A stretch of DNA of 23,217 bases from positions 1-23,217 of the forward strand of contig JAICQE010000053.1 in the NCBI GenBank assembly GCA_025938035.1, in the 5' to 3' direction. A program made the translations under genes and the position numbers. This document shows positions 1 to 6,089 of the stretch, one piece after another (positions within the stretch are counted from its first letter, which is position 1; every line of letters begins with the position of its first letter). The notes under the pieces were generated by a model, which saw only the letters and a list, made by a program, of their open reading frames with translations, did no database searches and was not told the DNA's origin. The stretch is from Vicinamibacteria bacterium (GTDB lineage: Bacteria > Acidobacteriota > Vicinamibacteria > Vicinamibacterales > UBA2999).

Positions 1-460
1 GATCCTCCGAGGCGAGCTCGAGCGACGGCAGGATAGTGCCCTGTCCAATCGCCCGTGCTGCAATCTGGTCAGCCGTCACGCCCGCGTAGGCATCGACGCC
101 CTGCGTCGCCTTCGGACGCACGCCGCTCAGCCAGGTCGTCGGGCTCAGCGAGTGCACCGCCGTCGTGTCCGCAGCCGCGTGCGCGAGGCCGGTGACGACG
201 TTGAGCTGGTGACGGAACGGCTCGAGCGGCTTGAGGATCGGCGTGAACTCGAAGTTTGCCCCCTCCGCCGCCGGCGTCCACGAGCGCATGACGGCCCCGT
301 GCGGGAAATAGACGAAACCGAGCCGCGTCACCGGGCGCGCCGCCGTCTGCGCCAGCAGCGTGCGGGCGGGAATCATCGAGTCGAGCAGTGGCAGCGCCAG
401 GCTCACGCCGATGCCTCGCAGAAACGTTCTCCGGGGAAGATGCTTCCTGGTGACGAACAT
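1..460 (-). CDS. DUF1552 family protein, Tat-exported (N-terminal part, cut by window edge)
   Basis: About 153 N-terminal residues are present; the rest lies beyond position 1. The reading frame begins with an ATG whose complement is at 458-460, preceded by a strong AAGGAG ribosome site at 466-471. Residues 9-15 contain a twin-arginine motif (RRTFLRG) followed by a hydrophobic stretch and an AxA-like cleavage region near LLAQTAA, so export by the Tat pathway is likely. The following sequence (RLGFVYFPHGAVM, then WTPAAEG and a segment with ILKPLEPFR and NVVTGLAH) is typical of DUF1552 (PF07586) proteins, which in Planctomycetes and Acidobacteria sit beside DUF1592-type cytochromes. The gene starts 26 bases after the stop of such a cytochrome gene, which fits one operon. 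The biochemical role of DUF1552 is unknown; a periplasmic function with the cytochrome is inferred from context. Confidence 0.85.
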   Translation of the reverse strand, partial: MFVTRKHLPRRTFLRGIGVSLALPLLDSMIPARTLLAQTAARPVTRLGFVYFPHGAVMRSWTPAAEGANFEFTPILKPLEPFRHQLNVVTGLAHAAADTTAVHSLSPTTWLSGVRPKATQGVDAYAGVTADQIAARAIGQGTILPSLELASED

Positions 461-486
461 GGTCACTCCTTGTCTCCCGGGACGCC

Positions 487-2949
487 TTAACGGCGTTCCT
501 CAGCCGGTGCCTTCTTCATCTGGAACGGCGCGCTCCGGACGATGCCGAGCACGATCGACGACCAGCGGTAGTCAGGTGCGGCCGCTCGAGCCACCTCACG
601 CACGAGCGGTCTGTCGTCGAGCTCGATGCCGCGTCCGAGCGCATAGGTCATCAGCTTCTCCGTGAGCGCACGGACGAACATCTCGGGGCGCTCGAGGACG
701 GCTTTACGGAGCGCGACGGGACCATCGATCTTCGTGCCGTTCGCGAGCTGTCCCGTCGGATCGATCGCGCCGCCCGGCTCCTTCTCGCGCCACTGGCCGA
801 GGCCGTCGAAGTTCTCGAGCGCAAAGCCCAGCGGGTCCATCACGCGGTGACAGCTGGCGCATGTCGGGTTCCGGCGGTGCGCCTCGAGCCGCGCGCGCAG
901 CGACCGGGCCTCCTCGCCAGGGTGGTTTTCCTCGATGTCGGGGACGTCCGCCGGCGGCGACGGCGGCGGCGTGCCGAGGATGTTCTCGAGGACCCACTTG
1001 CCGCGCAGCACGGGCGAGGTGCGATTCGGATAGGACGTCACCGTCAGGATGCTGCCCTGTCCGAGCAGGCCGCGGCGCGCGTCCTGTTGCACGGGTACCC
1101 GCCGGAAGTGGCTGCCGTACACGTTGGGGATGCCGTAGTGGCGCGCCAGCCGCTCGTTCACGTAGGTGTAGTCCGCGTTCAGGAAATCGAGAGCGCTTCG
1201 ATCTTCGCGGACGATGCTCGCGAAGAACAGCTCGGTCTCGATGCGGAACGCCTCGCGCAGCTCGTTGTCGAAGTTGGGAAACTCGCGCGCGATGGGGGAG
1301 AGGCTGCGGAGATTCCGCAGCCGCAGCCACTGGGTCGCGAAGCTGTCGACGAGCGCCCGGGCTTTCGGGTTCTTGAGCATCCGCTCGACCTGTGCCCGGA
1401 GCACGGGTGGCTGGTCGAGGCGGCCCTGCTCGGCGACCTTCAGCAGCTCGTCGTCGGGGATCGAGCTCCACAGGAAGAACGACAGCCGCGACGCCAGCTC
1501 CAGATCGGAGACCCGCCCGACGCCAGCGGCTGACGCGGGCGGTGCCTCGACGCGGAACAGAAACTTCGGGCTCGCCAGGATCAGTCGCAGCGCCTGTTCG
1601 ATGCCGGCGTCGAAACTGGCGCCTTCGGCCCGGCCCTCTTCATAGAGCGCCAGCAGAGGGTCCAGGTCGTTTGCAGTCACCGGCCGCCGGTACGCGAGGC
1701 GGGCCATGGTCGTGAGGATCGTCCGCGCGCAGGAGGCTTCCTGTGTGGGCGTCGAAGGACGGCAAGTGAAGATGCGCCGGCGGCTCGGCGTGTCGCCCGG
1801 GCCGGTCGGGTTGAACGGGCCGGTCAGCGTGACCTGATCGACGATCGGCAGGCCATTCATGTCCTGCAGATCGTGATGGCGCTCGTGGAGCTGCAGCGGC
1901 TCGTCCGACTGCGCGCGATTCCGCCGGTAGAAGGTGACGCCGACGTCATGGGGACCGGCTGCGACGCGCACGCGCGCTTTCAGGCGCTTGTGGATGTCGT
2001 CGGCCGCCGCCGACATGTTCCTGTCGCTGTCGAGGTTGTCCGCGGGGCCGCCGACGTGCGCACTGAACACCTGCTCGCCGTCGATCGCGATCTCGACGCG
2101 GTGCGCGAACTCCAGGCCGGTGATGTAGCCGTGGAAGTTGCGCATCAGGCTGATGGCGAGCTCGTACTCGGCATTCTGCGGGAAGTTGTGACGGAAGCGC
2201 ATGCCGCCGCGGGTGCCCAGGCCCAGGCCGTCCACTTCGTCCTGCTGCGAATCGTCCGGCGGCACGCGGTAGGCGAGCCGCACGACCTCGGTGTCGGTGC
2301 CGACGGCCACGCTGCTCACACGCCGGGCAGCGGTGAGGTACTGTTCGAGCAGCGACGACGAGACGCGCAACACGCCGGCGATGTTGTCGAAGCCGTGGCT
2401 CTCGTCATCCGGCGGCAGGAGGTCCATGACGTCGACCTCCAGGTCCAGCAGATCCCGTACGGCGTTGCCGTACTCCGTGCGGTTCAGGCGGTGGATCGGC
2501 TTGTGTCCCGGGTCCGGCGACTTCAGTGCCTGCGCGTCGATCCGGCGCTCGAGCGACGCCGCGAACCCTTGCAGTGCGGCCTCGCCGGGTCGCGGCATGC
2601 CGACGGGCGGCATCATGCCGCCACGCAGCTTCACGATCACCTTTTCCCATACGTCCGAGTGGCTGGCGGCCGCCGCCGGGTCGAGCCCTTCGAGCGACAG
2701 CCCGCCGGTCAGCGTGCGGGCATTGTGGCAGGTGACGCAGTATTGCTTGACCAGCGCCTGCTCGGATTGCGGCGCTGCGCCCTGCTTCTCGGGCGTCGTG
2801 GGCTGCCCGCCGGGCGCGCCGCCCTGGCCGAGACTCTGCCCGGGGGCCGCGGCCTGCGCCTGGGCAGACGGGTGACCGGCGCGCAGGCCGAAAGAGGCCA
2901 CGCTGACCGCCCAGCACACGCAGAAGAAGAGGATCGAGCCGCGGCGCAT
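487..2949 (-). CDS. DUF1592/DUF1588/DUF1585-type secreted c-type cytochrome protein (PSD family)
   Basis: A protein of 820 residues exported through an N-terminal signal peptide (about residues 1-32, hydrophobic core FFCVCWAVSVASF). An Ala/Gly/Gln-rich linker follows. A c-type heme motif CVTCH lies at 71-75 in a planctomycete-type cytochrome domain, followed by sequence matching the DUF1587, DUF1595, DUF1592, DUF1588 and DUF1585 order of the family. A second CxxCH (CASCH, 697-701) lies in the DUF1588 part just before the MDPLGFALENFD signature. The open frame extends to 3138, but the internal ATG at 2949 is chosen because it gives the signal peptide directly, and the upstream extension has no signal character and would overlap the divergent gene. 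These proteins are thought to be periplasmic redox or degradative proteins; no substrate is established. The DUF1552 gene follows closely in the same direction. Confidence 0.9.
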   Translation of the reverse strand: MRRGSILFFCVCWAVSVASFGLRAGHPSAQAQAAAPGQSLGQGGAPGGQPTTPEKQGAAPQSEQALVKQYCVTCHNARTLTGGLSLEGLDPAAAASHSDVWEKVIVKLRGGMMPPVGMPRPGEAALQGFAASLERRIDAQALKSPDPGHKPIHRLNRTEYGNAVRDLLDLEVDVMDLLPPDDESHGFDNIAGVLRVSSSLLEQYLTAARRVSSVAVGTDTEVVRLAYRVPPDDSQQDEVDGLGLGTRGGMRFRHNFPQNAEYELAISLMRNFHGYITGLEFAHRVEIAIDGEQVFSAHVGGPADNLDSDRNMSAAADDIHKRLKARVRVAAGPHDVGVTFYRRNRAQSDEPLQLHERHHDLQDMNGLPIVDQVTLTGPFNPTGPGDTPSRRRIFTCRPSTPTQEASCARTILTTMARLAYRRPVTANDLDPLLALYEEGRAEGASFDAGIEQALRLILASPKFLFRVEAPPASAAGVGRVSDLELASRLSFFLWSSIPDDELLKVAEQGRLDQPPVLRAQVERMLKNPKARALVDSFATQWLRLRNLRSLSPIAREFPNFDNELREAFRIETELFFASIVREDRSALDFLNADYTYVNERLARHYGIPNVYGSHFRRVPVQQDARRGLLGQGSILTVTSYPNRTSPVLRGKWVLENILGTPPPSPPADVPDIEENHPGEEARSLRARLEAHRRNPTCASCHRVMDPLGFALENFDGLGQWREKEPGGAIDPTGQLANGTKIDGPVALRKAVLERPEMFVRALTEKLMTYALGRGIELDDRPLVREVARAAAPDYRWSSIVLGIVRSAPFQMKKAPAEERR

Positions 2950-2973
2950 TCTTGAGGTCTCTCCGCTTCTAAT

Positions 2974-2988
2974 ACGGGTCACACCCGT
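2974..2988. promoter_or_regulatory. Short perfect inverted repeat upstream of the cytochrome gene
   Basis: ACGGGT-CAC-ACCCGT forms a 6-bp perfect palindrome with a 3-base centre, 25 bases upstream of the ATG of the minus-strand cytochrome gene and in the 158-base divergent region shared with the plus-strand TIGR03435 gene. It could be an operator or a 5' leader hairpin. No convincing promoter hexamers were recognised in this region, so its role is only suggested. Confidence 0.3.
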
Positions 2989-3107
2989 CGGGCATTGCAG
3001 GCACTGTAACACTGTCGTCCCATTGGCTCCCAACCCGCCGGACGCCCGGCAAACTGTTTCGCTTTCCCATCGTCCAATAGCCATCGGACGTCTGCCGGGA
3101 GAACCCC

Positions 3108-3860
3108 ATGCGCTTGCCGCTCGTTCTGGCCGCCACACTGCTTATCCAGCCGCTTCAGGCTCAGCCGCCGAACTCGTTCGAGGTCGTCTCGGTCAAACCG
3201 AATACGAACGGCATTTCGAACGCCATCCCGCCTTCGCGGTCCAATGGCAGCTTCAGCGCGTCGAATGTTGCATTGAAATCCGTCATCGCGAACGCCTACG
3301 AAATGCGCATCTTTCAGATTATCGGCGGCCCGGACTGGCTGACGAGGGAGCGCTTCGACATCATTGCCCGGGGCCGCGAGGGGACGCCAGACGGGCTGCG
3401 GCCGGCGATGCTGCGGACACTGCTCGCTGAGCGTTTCAAGCTCGTGGCGCACGTTGAAACGAGAGAGCAGCAGGTGTATTCGCTCACCCTGCTGCGCGGC
3501 GACGGCCGGCTTGGTCCGCAGTTGAAGCCGACAGCGCCGGCAAGCGGATCATCGTCCGGATTCCCGTCCGCCTCGGTGAGCAATGGAACGGCGAGGATCA
3601 ACGGCCGTGTGTCGATGGACGGGTTCGCGATCATGCTGACCGGCTCCGTGTTCAACCAGCGGGTGATCAATCGCACCGGCCTCAGTGGCGAGTTCGATCT
3701 CGATCTCCGCTTCACGCCGGATTCGTCGACCGCCGCGGCGCCTGAGTTCCCCTCGATCTTCACCGCCGTGCAGGAGCAGCTTGGCTTGAAGCTGGAGGCA
3801 TCACGCGGCCCGGTGGAGGTGCTCGTGATCGATTCAGTCGAGCGACCCACCCCGGATTGA
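3108..3860 (+). CDS. TIGR03435 family secreted protein (first copy)
   Basis: A 250-residue protein with a signal peptide (residues 1-18, ending LQAQ). Family signatures run in order: FEVVSVKPN near 24-32, GGPDWLTRERFDIIARG in the first third, then MLRTLLAERFKLVAHVETRE, a GRLGPQLKP segment, GLSGEFDLDL and the C-terminal EQLGLKLEASRGPVEVLVID. This is the TIGR03435 pattern found in many copies in Solibacter-type Acidobacteria, sometimes attached to or beside BlaR1-like M56 peptidases; no such gene is seen here. The start is supported by GGGAGAA eight bases upstream. The function of the family is unknown. The gene converges on the TPM gene and stands alone in its direction. It is shorter than the second copy at 4990-5937 because it lacks the longer N-terminal linker and insertion. 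Confidence 0.88.
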   Translation: MRLPLVLAATLLIQPLQAQPPNSFEVVSVKPNTNGISNAIPPSRSNGSFSASNVALKSVIANAYEMRIFQIIGGPDWLTRERFDIIARGREGTPDGLRPAMLRTLLAERFKLVAHVETREQQVYSLTLLRGDGRLGPQLKPTAPASGSSSGFPSASVSNGTARINGRVSMDGFAIMLTGSVFNQRVINRTGLSGEFDLDLRFTPDSSTAAAPEFPSIFTAVQEQLGLKLEASRGPVEVLVIDSVERPTPD

Positions 3861-3867
3861 CCTGCAC

Positions 3868-3886
3868 TCCGCCAATCGGTGGCGGA
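3868..3886. terminator. Hairpin between convergent genes, possible bidirectional terminator
   Basis: TCCGCCA and TGGCGGA pair over 7 bp around an ATCGG loop, eight bases after the stop of the plus-strand TIGR03435 gene and 38 bases after the stop of the minus-strand TPM gene. There is no T-tract on either side, so intrinsic termination is plausible only in the loose sense common in GC-rich genomes. Confidence 0.4.
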
Positions 3887-3923
3887 TCGGTGCTCCACGA
3901 TAGATGCTTGTCTTGCTTCCCGG

Positions 3924-5015
3924 CTAATAGCCCCTGCTGGCGCCGCCGCCAAAACTGCTGGACCCACCGGCCGACCCGCCGCTCGACGAGCCGCCTGACG
4001 AGCCGCTCGACTCGATGCGCGGAAGAACCTTCGTGTACTCCCGGCGGAAGGTGCAGAACGCGCACGTCTCGACGACGAGCGCGCTGCCTTCACTGGCCGT
4101 GGTCGCTGCGGCGAGGACCTTCTCGGTGGACGACCTGGTGCGGTTGTGGCACTGCGTGCACTTGGAGTAGCTGCTGAACCACTTCGGGTATCGCAGCGAG
4201 AAATGATGCCCACAGGACCGGCACTTCCACACATCGTAGTCGACGCTCGTGATGCGCTCTTCTGCCTGCTGCCCCTCCTCGAGCAGCGCGTTGTCGTGCG
4301 ACTCGTCGACGAGCGTCATCAGCGTCTGACATTGCGGGCAGCGGCGCCGGTGGCGCCGGCGCCAGGTCCGGAAGCCGACGATCGAGCCCACGACGGTGAG
4401 CGGAAGACCGGCAAGCAGGCCGATTACCGCAGCGATGCCGGGCCAGGCGCTTCCGTAGGACTCGCTCCGCGGAGACGGGAGATCCATCGGTTCGTCGCGC
4501 GCCGCGCTCAGGAGCGCATCGACGCCGGCAAGCAGGCCCTCATCGAACTCGCCAGACTTGAACTTCGGGATCACGCGGGCATCGAGAATCGCTCCCACCT
4601 TGCCGTCGGGCAGCGCGCCCTCGAGCCCGTAGCCCACTTCCACGCGGACGCGGCGATCGCCGGTGGACCAGAGCAGCAGCAGACCGTTGTCGTTGCTCTC
4701 CTTGCCGATCTTCCAGAGCTCGAAGAGCTCGACGGCGGCTTCCTCGATCGTCAGACCATCGAGCGAGCGGATCACGACGACCGCCATTTCGGCGCCCTTC
4801 GTCCGTTCGAACTCGCCGATGGTGGAGTTGAGCCGGGCAATCGTGTCCGCGCGCAGCGCCCCGGGCATGTCGGTCACCCACGTGCCGTCGCGGGTGCGCG
4901 GATTGGGAATACTGCCGAGCGGCTCGGCGCCGACGGCAGCGCTCACGAGGAAGATGAGCGCGGCCGTCTGGGCTACCGCCCGGCGAGTTCTAGTCTGCGA
5001 CTGCTGCCTCGACAC
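3924..5015 (-). CDS. TPM-domain membrane protein with zinc-ribbon-like cysteines (YgcG-like)
   Basis: A 363-residue protein: signal peptide about 1-30, TPM domain about 40-172 (conserved stretches DRRVRVEVGYGLEGALPD and DNGLLLLWS), a transmembrane segment near 192-214, then an Arg-rich turn and four CXXC pairs at 226-229, 265-268, 286-289 and 318-321, ending in a Gly/Ser-rich tail (GGSSSFGGGASRGY). This order is typical of the YgcG/TPM family, whose members are envelope proteins, some linked to photosystem repair or phosphatase activity in plants; the bacterial role is unclear. The cysteines suggest a cytoplasmic metal-binding module after the membrane segment. The start is GTG and overlaps the last 26 bases of the upstream TIGR03435 gene with no clear ribosome site, so translation may be coupled to that gene. 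Start choice is moderately certain. Confidence 0.88.
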   Translation of the reverse strand: MSRQQSQTRTRRAVAQTAALIFLVSAAVGAEPLGSIPNPRTRDGTWVTDMPGALRADTIARLNSTIGEFERTKGAEMAVVVIRSLDGLTIEEAAVELFELWKIGKESNDNGLLLLWSTGDRRVRVEVGYGLEGALPDGKVGAILDARVIPKFKSGEFDEGLLAGVDALLSAARDEPMDLPSPRSESYGSAWPGIAAVIGLLAGLPLTVVGSIVGFRTWRRRHRRRCPQCQTLMTLVDESHDNALLEEGQQAEERITSVDYDVWKCRSCGHHFSLRYPKWFSSYSKCTQCHNRTRSSTEKVLAAATTASEGSALVVETCAFCTFRREYTKVLPRIESSGSSGGSSSGGSAGGSSSFGGGASRGY

Positions 5016-5937
5016 TGTCGATGATTACCACGTTCACCGGGCCACGGGTTGACTCGAGCTTGAGCCCGAGTTGTTCGTTGAGCGCCGTCATCAGGGACGA
5101 GCCGTCGGCCTGCGGGATGTTCGCGGCAGCCGCCGGGACAGGCGCGCCCATCTTCTTGGCCAGCGCCAGCACCATCTGCAGGTCCAGCTTCATGGCGAAG
5201 TCGTAGCGGCCAGTCAGCCCGGTCTTGTCGCGCACCGTACGGCCGGTCAGTACCGACAGCTGCTCGACGAGCTGCTTCATCTCCTGCCCGTCACCGCGCA
5301 TCACCAGGTTGAGCGGCCCGCCCGATGTATCAGTCGTGACCATGCAGGGCCCGGGCTTCCCGACGAAGCTGGCCACATCGCCCTTCGCCAGCGCCGCGCC
5401 TTGCTGGGCGACGATCTCGTCGTTCGCGCACTCGGACTTCGACGGCTTCATGTCGGGACCGAGGCGGCCGTCGCTGCGGGCGAGCACCAGGTCGTAGACC
5501 GGCAGCTCGCGCGTTTCCGTGTGCGTCGTCAGCTTGAAACGGTCGGCCAGCAGCGTCCGCAGCAGCTGCGGCAATTCCTTCATCGCGATCGTCGCGGTGT
5601 TCGCCACGCGAGCGGTGATGTCGTACTTCGCCGCCATCAGCGTCGGTGGCCCGCCAACGAGCTGTGCCTCCTGTTGCAGCTCGAAGGCCACCATGATCAG
5701 CATCTGCAGCGGCGTATTCGTGGCCGTGAACCGGCCGCCCGGCTGCGGCAGCATCAGCGCGATCATGCTGAGCGGGTTGTTGGGATCAGGATTCGGGTTG
5801 CTCGGTCTGACCGAGGCCACGTCGAAGGCCGCGGCCGGAGCCGCCGCGGGATTCTGCGCGAATGCCGTCGTCGCCGTGAGCGTCGGAGTAAGCACGGTGA
5901 CGAGGGCGAAGGCACACGTTGAGCGAACGTTGTTCAT
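4990..5937 (-). CDS. TIGR03435 family secreted protein (second copy)
   Basis: A 315-residue protein with a signal peptide ending at AFAQ (residue 28). It carries the family signatures FDVASVRPSN, LRTLLADRFKLTTHTETRELPVYDLVLAR, GRLGPDMKPS, VRDKTGLTGRYDF and the C-terminal NEQLGLKLESTRGPVNVVIID. It resembles the copy at 3108-3860 but is longer, with an extra Pro/Asn-rich stretch after the signal peptide and a Cys pair (KSEC and GPCM) in the central region. The ATG is preceded by AGAAGG at a good distance. The 3' end overlaps the start of the TPM gene by 26 bases, so the two form a two-gene unit. Molecular function unknown; extracytoplasmic location is inferred from the signal peptide. Confidence 0.9.
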   Translation of the reverse strand: MNNVRSTCAFALVTVLTPTLTATTAFAQNPAAAPAAAFDVASVRPSNPNPDPNNPLSMIALMLPQPGGRFTATNTPLQMLIMVAFELQQEAQLVGGPPTLMAAKYDITARVANTATIAMKELPQLLRTLLADRFKLTTHTETRELPVYDLVLARSDGRLGPDMKPSKSECANDEIVAQQGAALAKGDVASFVGKPGPCMVTTDTSGGPLNLVMRGDGQEMKQLVEQLSVLTGRTVRDKTGLTGRYDFAMKLDLQMVLALAKKMGAPVPAAAANIPQADGSSLMTALNEQLGLKLESTRGPVNVVIIDSVEAAVAD

Positions 5938-5972
5938 ATCTACCTTCTTGTAACTCTCGCTTAGTTAGGCCC

Positions 5973-5990
5973 CCGTACGTTTTTCTACGG
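5973..5990. promoter_or_regulatory. Inverted repeat in the upstream region of the second TIGR03435 gene
   Basis: CCGTA and TACGG flank CGTTTTTC, 36-53 bases upstream of the ATG at 5937. The arms could be half-sites of an operator. TIGR03435 genes are often associated with BlaI/BlaR1-type control, but no BlaI gene is in the window, so the assignment is a guess. The element is AT-rich compared with its surroundings. Confidence 0.25.
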
Positions 5991-6053
5991 ACCTCGGGAT
6001 AGACGTCATTCCAGTGCGAACGAACCGCGAGTACCCGCCAGTGCTCTCACGAT

Positions 6054-6084
6054 CCGTTGCGATCCGCCAGTGCGAGCGCAACGG
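6054..6084 (-). terminator. Hairpin after the M16 peptidase gene, probable operon terminator
   Basis: CCGTTGCG and CGCAACGG form a perfect 8-bp stem with a 15-base loop, beginning six bases beyond the stop of the M16 gene on the minus strand. No U-tract follows. Its position at the end of a five-gene operon is the main argument for a transcript-end function. Confidence 0.4.
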
Positions 6085-6089
6085 GTAAG

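Noticed and set aside
1873..2955. 360-codon open frame on the plus strand
   Set aside because: It is antisense to the cytochrome gene, rich in Val, Arg, His and Ala as expected for a shadow in GC-rich DNA, with no family motif.
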